A stretch of DNA of 64,000 nt from Fimbriimonadaceae bacterium (GTDB lineage Bacteria; Armatimonadota; Fimbriimonadia; Fimbriimonadales; Fimbriimonadaceae): positions 56,650 to 120,649 of the forward strand of contig JAIBBE010000214.1 in the NCBI GenBank assembly GCA_019694835.1, read 5' to 3'. Below are positions 1 through 8,104 of this stretch, piece by piece. Made by a program: the position numbers and the translations under genes. The notes below the pieces were generated by a model. It was given only the letters and a program-made list of their open reading frames with translations, was not told the DNA's origin and did no database searches. The stretch's first letter is position 1; the number at the start of each line of letters is the position of its first letter.

Positions 1-945
1 CTTGGGCCATCCCGTGCTCAGGGCATCCGTTCTTGCAGACAAGTCGACCTGATCCGACCACTTGCGCTGGGTGTTCTTAATCAGTTCCTGATAGATCGCG
101 ATGGCTTCTTTGAGGGTTGCCTCACGGTCAAACGGCCGGGAATGTCCCTCAAGCGCGCGTGCAATCGACTTGTCCAAGGTGTCGGACATGGCGGAATTCT
201 TGAAGAACTGTGAGCGCTCGGGTCCTTGTAACTTGGAAAGTTCCGGTAGAAAGTAATTGTTAAACTCGGCCCTGTGCTGGTTGCTCATGGCATCGTCGAC
301 CGTCGTTGGAAGCCGTTTCAGAAGGACCTGAATACCACTGCGACTCATTCCACCCTTCCACGCTTGAGTCTGCATGCCGCGCTCGGCAATCGCGGTCAGC
401 GCAACTCCAACAAGATAGTGAATCATCGACGACTCGCAGTGAATCAGCCGATCACCTACTTGCCAGGCGATCATTAGGTCAGCGGCTGCACGGGAAGAGT
501 CGCCTGTGGTGAGATCCACGGAAGAGCGAATGACCAAGAGTCGGCATAGGTCTTTAGAGTGAGCAAGTTCGGGAAAGAGCTCCTGGGCCCCCTCATCGAT
601 CTTGGCTCGCCAGCGCTTCTGGTTGACGGCTTTGATGAAGAGGTCAATGGCTTTGGCGTTCGTCTTAAGGAAATCCTTGGCTTGCTTAACCTGGATCGCA
701 TTCAGTTGCCCCTTCATAAAAGGGGTTAGGTCCAGCCTGCGGCGCGTCGTATCCAGCGCCTCGGTTGCTTTGATGAGCGTGAGGTAGCCATTGTCTTTGT
801 CATCGAGGGGAGCAGGGCTGAACTGAAGATCGGCCGGGACCATCGCCCTCAGCGCTTCCACCGTCGTCACTGGCTCCACTGGAGATTTGCGCGCACCACA
901 GCCCATCGCTAAACCACAGACGAGGATTAGACCGACGCTTCTCAT
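1..945 (-). CDS. Secreted lipoprotein of unknown function, 3' end beyond the window
   Basis: An open frame of 315 codons runs off the left edge. The N-terminus reads as a short lipoprotein signal peptide: MRS, a hydrophobic stretch, then a lipobox-like LAMGC near residues 13-17. The mature part is charged and mostly helical-looking, with no catalytic motif I recognise. An in-frame ATG twelve bases upstream (957) is an alternative start; 945 is preferred because it puts the hydrophobic segment right after the start. The gene follows the TPR protein at 989-2137 by 43 bp on the same strand, so the two are probably co-transcribed. Its presumed place is anchored in a membrane facing the periplasm. 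Function unknown. Confidence 0.72.
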   Translation of the reverse strand, partial: MRSVGLILVCGLAMGCGARKSPVEPVTTVEALRAMVPADLQFSPAPLDDKDNGYLTLIKATEALDTTRRRLDLTPFMKGQLNAIQVKQAKDFLKTNAKAIDLFIKAVNQKRWRAKIDEGAQELFPELAHSKDLCRLLVIRSSVDLTTGDSSRAAADLMIAWQVGDRLIHCESSMIHYLVGVALTAIAERGMQTQAWKGGMSRSGIQVLLKRLPTTVDDAMSNQHRAEFNNYFLPELSKLQGPERSQFFKNSAMSDTLDKSIARALEGHSRPFDREATLKEAIAIYQELIKNTQRKWSDQVDLSARTDALSTGWPK

Positions 946-988
946 GGCTGGGACCATACCACGCTTTGCTCCCGAAAGAGTGAAACTT

Positions 989-2137
989 TTACGCCATCCG
1001 AGCCCGCCGACGGAGCAATTTGGCTCTAAGGACAAAAAAGATGGCTGGGATCCCGACTGCGATAAAAAGACAAATCAGAGGCAGGAGGATGGCACCGTTC
1101 CGCATGATCCACGGACCGATGGGAATCCACTTTGGCGGAATTTTGTACGCAGGAATCGGCGTGTAGCCGTCCCAAAACGAAGGATCAGTATCGGGGTGAA
1201 GACCCTTACGCAACTTCGTCAACATGAACTCCGTTCGATGCTCATGATAGGCATTTCCATTCGCACGGAGTTTGGTGTAGTTATCAAGGATGTCCTCTTT
1301 TTGCCACGTGAGACCCTGTTCGCTCAGCCGGTCATTTGTGAGCCCTCTTTCAAGCATCTCATCTTTGACAAGCGGCCTCTTCCCTGCGTCGTAGAGTTCT
1401 CCGATCCGAAGCATGGCTAGACTCGAAAGCGTTGCGAGCCCGAAGTCGCCTCCGTGCGTTCGGTCTTGATAACACGACTGAGCAAGCGCACTGAAAACAT
1501 CGATACTCTCCCAGGCGTTCCCTAGGACGATGAGCCCACAAAGTCCTTTTTGTATTTTGTCGTTTGGAATAGGCTTCAGGTACTCAAGTTTCAGAGCTTC
1601 ATGCCCTTGATTGATAATCCAGTGCAAGACCTTCGCTTGAACAAGTTCACGACCGAAGTGAGCGTCGGGGTTTATTTCGATGGCCTTAAGGACGTGGGCT
1701 TCGGCCTGCTTGAGCTCGAGGAGTTTCTCTCGATCTGCCCCATCTGCAAACCAACGGTGAGCCTCAAACGTACCAAGGTTTGCGAAGTAGCGATATTCGT
1801 GCTCTTTCTTCTCCGCCGTGTCAGGGAGACCCAGCATGACCTTTTGCTTCCGTTCCATCCATCGAATCGCATCGTCGTACTTACCGAGCACGTCGCAAGC
1901 AACCCCAGCATCATCGTAGAGATTGAGGTTCTTCGGATTCGACAGAACTTCCTTCGACACGCGAGCGAGACGCATCTCATAGTAGAGGGGTGGATTACGG
2001 TCGAACCGGCCGGCAATCGTCTGGACGACATCGGGAAGCTGCCTCGCCTCAAACTCCAGCGTATCGCTATCCCATCGACAGGCCATCGACGCTTGGCCGA
2101 CAACCGTAACGGCAATGATCGCAAACGTCAGTCTCAT
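989..2137 (-). CDS. TPR-like protein with signal peptide and C-terminal membrane anchor
   Basis: A protein of 382 residues. The start at 2137 is chosen because GGAGG lies 7-8 bases upstream and the product then begins with a signal-like segment (MRLTFAIIAVTVVGQA). The middle has tetratricopeptide-type helical pairs: a segment containing DVLGKYDDAIRWMERK, and later KQAEAHVLKAIEINPDAH. A strongly hydrophobic stretch near the C-terminus is followed by arginines and lysines, typical of a stop-transfer anchor with a short cytoplasmic tail. The expected topology is a periplasmic TPR domain tethered to the inner membrane. It lies between the large cytochrome-type protein and a lipoprotein on the same strand. 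The binding partner is not evident. Confidence 0.75.
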   Translation of the reverse strand: MRLTFAIIAVTVVGQASMACRWDSDTLEFEARQLPDVVQTIAGRFDRNPPLYYEMRLARVSKEVLSNPKNLNLYDDAGVACDVLGKYDDAIRWMERKQKVMLGLPDTAEKKEHEYRYFANLGTFEAHRWFADGADREKLLELKQAEAHVLKAIEINPDAHFGRELVQAKVLHWIINQGHEALKLEYLKPIPNDKIQKGLCGLIVLGNAWESIDVFSALAQSCYQDRTHGGDFGLATLSSLAMLRIGELYDAGKRPLVKDEMLERGLTNDRLSEQGLTWQKEDILDNYTKLRANGNAYHEHRTEFMLTKLRKGLHPDTDPSFWDGYTPIPAYKIPPKWIPIGPWIMRNGAILLPLICLFIAVGIPAIFFVLRAKLLRRRARMA

Positions 2138-2195
2138 CGTCGTTCCCTCCGATCCTATCGACTGGGACGGTTGGCAAGGCAAAAACGTGCGCGAC

Positions 2196-5135
2196 TTAAT
2201 GCAGGGTAAGAAACTCGTCCGTATTCATCAGCGTTGAGCAGATCAGCATCCATGCCGCGTGCTCCGGCGCGGGAATACGGGTCGCGCGCTTCGAATCGCC
2301 GACCCTGAGCATCTCCTCCGCATCGCTTGGGTTGGCCAAGAACCGAACGCGGTAGCGGGTAAGAGCCTCTCCCAGCAACGCCCTTTCTTTGTGTGTTGGT
2401 TCACGACCGACGGTGAGCATAAAGGTGAGAGAGAGCCGCTGGTCGTCCTTCGTCTCTTCGTCGATCACCCGCTGCGCCAAAGCACGGGACGCCTCCAAGA
2501 ATGCGGGTTCGTTCAATGTAACGAGCGCTTGCAGCGGCGTGTTGGTGCGCGAGCGTCGGACGCTGCAGCTTTCGCGCATTGGCGCGTCGAATGAAAGCAT
2601 GATCGGGTGAGGGCTTGTGCGCTTCCAGAACATGTAAAGGCTTCGCCGATAAATGCCCGGGCCGCTCTCCTTCGCGTACCGCGCGGTATTGCTTTCTTGG
2701 AACGCGATCGCCTCCCACAGACCGTCGGGCTGGTAGGGGCGAAAACCCGGGCCGCCAATCTTCTCGATCAACAGCCCGGACGCGGCCAGCGCGCGATCAC
2801 GCAGAACCTCCGCGTCGAGCCGGAATCGGGGACCACGCGAGGTCAACCGGTTCTCAGGGTCTTTGGCGAGTTTCCCCTTGTCGGCCGAGGACCGCTGGCG
2901 GAAGGTTGCAGAAGTGACGATCAGACGGTGCAGCTTCTTGATCGACCATCCCTGATCGCGGAACGTCACGGCCAAGTAGTCCAGCAGTTCCGGGTTGACC
3001 GGCCACTCACCCTGGCTCCCAAAATCCTCGGCTGTCTTGACGATGCCGTTGCCGAAATGCTGCTGCCAAACTCGGTTGACGAAGACTCGCGAAACAAGCG
3101 GATTGTCTTTCGAGATGAGCCATTCGGCGAGTCCTAGACGATTGACCGGGGCGCCTTTGGGCAGCTCTCCGAGGGCGGGAGGGAGAGCACGGCTCACCTT
3201 GTCCGTCGGCAGATTGTATTCGCCACGACGCAACACGAACGCCTCGCGCGGCTTGGGAAGTTCCTCGGCGACCAGCGTCTGCGGTAGTCCAGCCACGAAA
3301 GCGTTTCGCTCCGCCAAGACCGCGCGATAGCGAAGGGCCGCAGCTGTGGGTGTTCCCACTTCGAGGTACAGCTTGGCCAGTTCTTCGGGCTTCTGGTCCT
3401 TGGCTTTCGCGGGGTCGTTCCAGATCGTGTAGATCTTGTCGATCCGCTCCGAATCGGCATTGCCGAACGTGAGAAGCAACCCGTCTGGACCGCCCGAATT
3501 GACAACCTTGAGAACGATCTGGTTGTCCCCAGCAACCAGTTTCAGCTTGACCTGGTCGACCGGCCCGATCCCGCGCAGAACCTTGTTTTCATGAGCCAGT
3601 TGGCCGTTGATCCAGATCTTGATGCCGTCATCGCTGGAAACCTGGATTGGAAATTCCTGGGCCACGGAAGACTTGAGCACTCCTCGAACGTAGCCCGCGG
3701 CGTTCTCCTTGGCGACCACGTTCGCAAGGGCCGTCCCCACCTTGAGACCCAAGGGCTTCCAGGCCACGGGCTCACCCGCCGGAGCCCCCGGCTCGGCTGG
3801 AAAGACCTTCGCAAACGCCTCATCGAAGTCCTTCCCCCCATAGGCGGGGCTGACTTCCCATCCCGAGGTCTGCAGGACAGGGCGCCAGTCCGACTTGAGC
3901 CAAGCAAGAGCGTCCGCCGTCTTCACGGAGGCGACGAGTTTGGCAATCTCCTTGTCCCAGGCGGCGATTTGGGCCTCATCGTCGGGGGTCGTCACGCGAA
4001 CGACGGGTGCGGGAATACGATCGTTTCCGTCGAGCGGACTGTCAGCCGTCGAGTTGAAGAACGCGTAGAGGCTGTAGTAGTCCTTCTGCTTGATCGGGTC
4101 GTACTTGTGGTCGTGACACCGTGCGCAAGCAACGGTCATGCCCAGGAAGACGGTCGAAGTCGTATCCACTCGATCGAAGGTGTTCTTGGCGAGAAACTCC
4201 GCCTCGATCGCGCCGCCCTCGTTGGTGGTTGGGTTCATGCGGATGTATCCCGTGGCAACTCGCTGCTCGTTCGTGGGGTTAGGCAGCATATCGCCCGCCA
4301 TCTGCCAGACCGTAAATTGGTCAAACGGCAGATCACGATTCAGGGCCTTGATCACCCAGTCCCGGTAAGGATAAATCGCGCGCTCGTTGTCGAGGTGAAG
4401 GCCGTGGGTATCGCCGTATCGCACCGCATCCAGCCAGTAGCGAGCCTGGTGTTCGCCATAGCGCGGGCTCGCCAGGTACCGATCCACCATTTTCTCGTAT
4501 GCATTGGGAGACTTATCGGCAAGGAACTTCTCGATCTCCTGTGGCTCGGGCGGCAGTCCGGTCAGTGAGAGGCTAACGCGTGAAATCAGCGTCTCCTTGT
4601 CCGCCTCGGCCTCGGGCTTGAGGCCCTCTTCATCGAGGCGGGCGAGCACAAACTGGTCGATCGGATTGCGCGCCCACTTGGGATTGGAAACTTCGGGCAA
4701 GGCAGGCTTGGATGGCGGCACGAGCGACCAGTGCTTTTCGTATTTGCCACCTTCCGCGATCCAAGCCCTCAGGGTCTCCTTCTGCTGGTCGGTGAGGGGT
4801 TTGAGGCCAGCGTCGGGCGGCGGCATGCGCAGATCCTCGTTATCGTGGTTGATCTTGATGATTAGACGAGACTCGGCGGGCTTGCCGGGCACGATCGCCT
4901 GCTTGCCGCCCCGATCCTTGGTCGCCCCCTCGAACGTGTCGAGGCGGAGACCCGCAGCAACGGTTCCGGCATCGGGTCCATGGCACTTGAAGCAGTTCTG
5001 ACTCAGGATCGGCTTCACGTCGCGGCTGAAGTTGATCTTGGCCTTCGCCTTGGGCTTAGCTTGAGCGATCGGAACGACTGCGCCTGCGATGAGCAGGCCG
5101 CACGAGATGAGCGCGACTTGAAATGCCAGTTTCAT
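2196..5135 (-). CDS. Planctomycete-type cytochrome c / DUF1549 / DUF1553 secreted protein
   Basis: About 979 residues. The chosen start gives a clean signal peptide ending AQA; an in-frame ATG at 5150 is possible. Family order is visible: a PSCyt1 cytochrome domain with haem motif CFKCH (about residues 48-52); DUF1549 with its own conserved CARCHDHKYDPI; a central segment resembling a small sugar-binding or PA14-like sandwich (DDGIKIWINGQL); and a C-terminal DUF1553 domain with RTNTPLQALVTLN. Such proteins abound in Planctomycetota and some Armatimonadota, usually next to a DUF1501 sulfatase-like gene; none is adjacent here. The role is not established; extracellular oxidative polysaccharide handling is often proposed. 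It begins a minus-strand run with the TPR protein 58 bp downstream. Confidence 0.9.
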   Translation of the reverse strand: MKLAFQVALISCGLLIAGAVVPIAQAKPKAKAKINFSRDVKPILSQNCFKCHGPDAGTVAAGLRLDTFEGATKDRGGKQAIVPGKPAESRLIIKINHDNEDLRMPPPDAGLKPLTDQQKETLRAWIAEGGKYEKHWSLVPPSKPALPEVSNPKWARNPIDQFVLARLDEEGLKPEAEADKETLISRVSLSLTGLPPEPQEIEKFLADKSPNAYEKMVDRYLASPRYGEHQARYWLDAVRYGDTHGLHLDNERAIYPYRDWVIKALNRDLPFDQFTVWQMAGDMLPNPTNEQRVATGYIRMNPTTNEGGAIEAEFLAKNTFDRVDTTSTVFLGMTVACARCHDHKYDPIKQKDYYSLYAFFNSTADSPLDGNDRIPAPVVRVTTPDDEAQIAAWDKEIAKLVASVKTADALAWLKSDWRPVLQTSGWEVSPAYGGKDFDEAFAKVFPAEPGAPAGEPVAWKPLGLKVGTALANVVAKENAAGYVRGVLKSSVAQEFPIQVSSDDGIKIWINGQLAHENKVLRGIGPVDQVKLKLVAGDNQIVLKVVNSGGPDGLLLTFGNADSERIDKIYTIWNDPAKAKDQKPEELAKLYLEVGTPTAAALRYRAVLAERNAFVAGLPQTLVAEELPKPREAFVLRRGEYNLPTDKVSRALPPALGELPKGAPVNRLGLAEWLISKDNPLVSRVFVNRVWQQHFGNGIVKTAEDFGSQGEWPVNPELLDYLAVTFRDQGWSIKKLHRLIVTSATFRQRSSADKGKLAKDPENRLTSRGPRFRLDAEVLRDRALAASGLLIEKIGGPGFRPYQPDGLWEAIAFQESNTARYAKESGPGIYRRSLYMFWKRTSPHPIMLSFDAPMRESCSVRRSRTNTPLQALVTLNEPAFLEASRALAQRVIDEETKDDQRLSLTFMLTVGREPTHKERALLGEALTRYRVRFLANPSDAEEMLRVGDSKRATRIPAPEHAAWMLICSTLMNTDEFLTLH

Positions 5136-5318
5136 GGATCGTAGTTCCATTATACGAAAGCCATCAGGAACAAGGGGCGGAACAAGTGCACGGGACGCGT
5201 ACCCGACCAAAGACAGGTGGCGCAGGGCGTGAGGAAAAGGGCACTTCCGGGGTTCGATGGCAATGGACCGGCGTCAAAGTGGATACGTGAAATGCCAAGT
5301 CATTTCAAAGGAAGAACT

Positions 5319-5813
5319 ATGAAATCAACCCTCAAAACCTCACTCCTCGCCGCTGTCGCCCTGGCTACCCTCTGTGCCCATGCGGAAGTTGGACGCATTA
5401 CCGGCCTGCAAGTCTATCGCGGGTCCACACCCAGCGACAGCATTAACTTGCTGCGGTTTGCCGACAACAACCTGTTTCGTATCAACAGCATGCCGGGCCA
5501 GCACTTCGACTTCGTCGTACCGGGCAACGGGCTCGGAAATCCCAGTTTCGTCCGCTCGTTCCACGTCAGTGTCTTGGGCTCCCGCATCGGCTCGGGACCG
5601 ATAGCTCTTTGGATGTACGACTGGGTCGCGGCGCGATGGGTTTATGCGACCACCGTCACCTTGCCAACGGTTGGGCTGGGCACGTTTACCTACCGCGCAA
5701 CCCCGGTTCCCCAGCGATTCGTCTCTGCCCAGGGAGGCTTCGGCCTAAGGTTCATCACGCGCTCGGTCACCACCATGATCGTCGATCGCATCTCGGTCGT
5801 GACGGGTAACTGA
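5319..5813 (+). CDS. Small secreted protein of unknown function
   Basis: 164 residues from the ATG at 5319, preceded by AAGGAAG. The first 20 or so residues form a signal peptide (MKSTLKTSLLAAVALATLC, then AHA). The mature protein is rich in beta-forming residues, with short aromatic and glycine turns, consistent with a small beta-sandwich. I see no cysteines suggesting disulfides and no dockerin-like tail, unlike the larger secreted proteins further right. It is divergent from the cytochrome-type gene and followed by a long hairpin at 5869-5951. No family recognised. Confidence 0.7.
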   Translation: MKSTLKTSLLAAVALATLCAHAEVGRITGLQVYRGSTPSDSINLLRFADNNLFRINSMPGQHFDFVVPGNGLGNPSFVRSFHVSVLGSRIGSGPIALWMYDWVAARWVYATTVTLPTVGLGTFTYRATPVPQRFVSAQGGFGLRFITRSVTTMIVDRISVVTGN

Positions 5814-5868
5814 AACCCCACGAACTTGCCCGAGGGGCTGGTGATCAGAGCAAACGAAGACCTCCAAT

Positions 5869-5951
5869 GCCTCCATCCTCCCACGGATGGAGGCCACGCC
5901 TACCCCGCGATTACAGCGCTCGCGGGCATCCATCCGTGGGAGGATGGATGC
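5869..5951. repeat. Inverted repeat of the GCCTCCATCC family
   Basis: Two 25-base arms (5869-5893 and 5927-5951) are reverse complements with two mismatches. Each arm also nearly folds on itself because it contains CCATCC and GGATGG. The loop has a second small CCCGCG/CGCGGG pairing. It lies 56 bp after the stop of the secreted protein and may end its transcript. Shorter relatives occur at 12024-12049 and 29728-29755. Confidence 0.8.
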
Positions 5952-6041
5952 ATAAGAGACTGGTGCCAGTGTCCGGACAGTCGGGGCAGGTCGCCAGGTA
6001 AAATTCAGGTTCCCCAACGGCGTGGAAAGTGAGGAGAAACT

Positions 6042-7052
6042 ATGGCTACCAAGATTGGAATTAACGGATTTGGGCGCATTGGGCGCCTTTCGCTGCGCAC
6101 CCTGATCGCCCGCTATCCGGGCATGATCGACGTGGTGGCGATCAACGACCTCACCGACACGCGAACCAACGCTCACCTGTTCAAATACGACACCACCTAC
6201 GGTCCCTTCCAGGGCAAAGTGGAGCATGACGACACCTCGATCACCGTGAACGGCGACAAGATGAAGGTGTACGCCGAGACTGAGCCGGCGAAGATTCCTT
6301 GGGATGAGCTTGGCTGCGAGATCGTGCTGGAGTGCACGGGCCGGTTTACCGACGCGAACCTCGCCAAAGCTCACCTCGAGCGCGGAGTCAAGAAGGTCGT
6401 CATCTCGGCTCCTGCCAAGAACGAGGATGTCACGCTGGTGCTCGGCGTCAACGACGGCATGTATGATCCGGCCAAGCACAAGGTCATCTCGAATGCCTCT
6501 TGCACAACTAACGGCCTCGCACCTGTCGCCAAGGTGATGCACGAGAAGTTCGGCATCGACCGCGGGCTCTTGACTACCGTCCATGCCTATACGAACTCGC
6601 AGAAGACGGTCGATACCGCCGCCAAAGACCTTCGTGATGCCCGCGCGGCCGCCGAGAACATCGTGCCGAGCAGCACCGGTGCGGCCAAGGCCGTCGGTTT
6701 GGTTATTCCTGAACTGAAAGGCAAGTTCACGGGCATGGCCTTCCGCGTTCCGACGCGGACCGTCAGTGTCGTCGACTTCACCGCGATCCTAAACCGCGAG
6801 GCCAGCATCGAGGAGATCAATGCGGCGATGAAGGAGTACGCGGACGGCCCGATGAAGAACATCCTGCGCTATTCGGACGAGGAACTCGTTTCCAGCGACC
6901 TCATCGGCGACGCCCACAGCAGCATCTTCAGCGCGGTCGACACGGTCGGCATGGGCAACTTCGTGAAGGTCGTGGCCTGGTACGACAACGAGTGGGGCTA
7001 CTCCTGTCGCATCGCCGACCTCTGCAAGTTCCTGATCGACAAGGGCCTCTGA
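6042..7052 (+). CDS. gap: Glyceraldehyde-3-phosphate dehydrogenase, type I
   Basis: 336 residues, normal length. It catalyses NAD-dependent oxidation and phosphorylation of glyceraldehyde 3-phosphate in cytoplasmic glycolysis. The Rossmann motif INGFGRIGR is at the N-terminus; the catalytic cysteine is Cys154 in SNASCTTN and the partner histidine His181 in TVHAYTNSQ. The C-terminal WYDNEWGYS signature is intact. Asp at residue 36 in AINDLTD suggests NAD rather than NADP preference (family knowledge). AGGAG is correctly placed before the ATG. No phosphoglycerate kinase gene follows, so this gap is not in the common gap-pgk-tpi cluster. Confidence 0.98.
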   Translation: MATKIGINGFGRIGRLSLRTLIARYPGMIDVVAINDLTDTRTNAHLFKYDTTYGPFQGKVEHDDTSITVNGDKMKVYAETEPAKIPWDELGCEIVLECTGRFTDANLAKAHLERGVKKVVISAPAKNEDVTLVLGVNDGMYDPAKHKVISNASCTTNGLAPVAKVMHEKFGIDRGLLTTVHAYTNSQKTVDTAAKDLRDARAAAENIVPSSTGAAKAVGLVIPELKGKFTGMAFRVPTRTVSVVDFTAILNREASIEEINAAMKEYADGPMKNILRYSDEELVSSDLIGDAHSSIFSAVDTVGMGNFVKVVAWYDNEWGYSCRIADLCKFLIDKGL

Positions 7053-7062
7053 GCCTCTACGT

Positions 7063-7085
7063 AGCGCGGGCATCCTGCCCGCGCT
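7063..7085. repeat. Hairpin with perfect 10-bp arms behind gap
   Basis: AGCGCGGGCA, three bases, then its exact complement, 11 bases after the gap stop codon. There is no T-run, so it is either a Rho-dependent end stabiliser or a dispersed palindromic element. A degenerate partner (gcgcgggcaagatgccgcgc) lies at about 7174-7193. Confidence 0.6.
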
Positions 7086-7253
7086 GCAAGGCTGGCATTT
7101 TCACCTACCCACTAGAGTTTGGACAGCCTTTGTGGTGACCGTCGGCTTTCTCCTCTTACCGCAACCTGGGTAAGCGCGGGCAAGATGCCGCGCGCCACTG
7201 CGGTGCACAGGTTTTAAGCACAGGTACGATTCAGCCCTCTAGGAGGAGGAATT

Positions 7254-7847
7254 ATGCAACGAATTCAGTTCTGTTTGATCTTGGCCCTGCTCGTGGCCCT
7301 CGTGGGCTGCGGCAAGAAGGAAGAAGGTGGAGAAACCACTGCAACCACCCCGCCTGCAAAGACGTCCACGACGACTGAACCCGAGGCTTCCACGACGAGT
7401 TCAATTGACGAGTCGAAGGTCGTCGGCGAGTGGAAGATGGCGAGCGAACAGGGCAACACCACCGTTGACTCGGATATCTCGATCAAGGATGACGGCACGT
7501 TCGTGAACTCGGGGACCATCACCGGAGTGACCGACGGTGAGGATGCAAAGGTCACGGTGACGGCGAGCTACACGATGGAAGGGAAATGGAAGCTGGAGAA
7601 CGGAAGCATCTCCACGACTCCTGACTCGGTAGAAGCCACCGTGGAGGACGTGCAGATCGAGGCCAAGGATCCCGCCAATCAAGCCGCACTGGAAGCCGGG
7701 AAGGAGGAACTCAAGACAAAGGCCGCTGCTCAGATGAAGGACTCGATGAACAAGCCTAGCACCTCGAAAGTGGAGAGTGCGACCGACGAGAAACTGTCGC
7801 TCGTTGCCGAAGGCGGCGTAAAGGTCGAATACACCCGTAAGAAGTAA
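7254..7847 (+). CDS. Lipoprotein of unknown function
   Basis: 197 residues with a very strong ribosome site (AGGAGGAGGA) before the ATG. The signal peptide ends in a clear lipobox, ALVGC, so the mature protein starts at Cys19 and is lipid-anchored. A low-complexity linker of Thr, Glu and Pro follows (about residues 20-50). The folded part begins near VVGEWKMASEQG, with alternating beta strands ending in VKVEYTRKK. The GEWK segment resembles lipocalin-like or extracytoplasmic small-barrel families, but similarity is too weak to name one. Single gene. Confidence 0.85.
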   Translation: MQRIQFCLILALLVALVGCGKKEEGGETTATTPPAKTSTTTEPEASTTSSIDESKVVGEWKMASEQGNTTVDSDISIKDDGTFVNSGTITGVTDGEDAKVTVTASYTMEGKWKLENGSISTTPDSVEATVEDVQIEAKDPANQAALEAGKEELKTKAAAQMKDSMNKPSTSKVESATDEKLSLVAEGGVKVEYTRKK

Positions 7848-7860
7848 TCTTGGCCCACTG

Positions 7861-7918
7861 GCGTCTTGGCGGCCATGCAACCCTTTAGCCAGAAAGGCTG
7901 CAATAGTCGCCAAGATGC
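7861..7918. terminator. Nested hairpins behind the lipoprotein gene
   Basis: An outer stem pairs 7861-7871 with 7908-7918 (11 bp, one wobble); inside, AGCC-AGAAA-GGCT (7887-7899) forms a second small stem. It starts 14 bases after the stop codon. No uridine tract follows, so termination strength is uncertain. Confidence 0.4.
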
Positions 7919-8104
7919 CGACATTCTGAACTCACGACCACCTTTTTTGGCCCGCAAGCCCGGCTCGTCTGCTTTAGCTTGCCACTTGGCCGCCTCCCTT
8001 TGCCAAACCCGGTAATTACCCTGTCTAAAGTCAGTCCTGTCACGGCAGGTTGATGCGACATACTTGTTTCCGCCCGCATACAAATGCGGTCGAGGACTTC
8101 AAAC

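Noticed and set aside
887..1420. Plus-strand frame of 177 codons
   Set aside because: Composition is a mirror of the minus-strand lipoprotein and TPR genes; no ribosome site.
3591..4568. Plus-strand frame of 325 codons inside the DUF1549 gene
   Set aside because: Antisense shadow of a clear coding frame in high-GC DNA.
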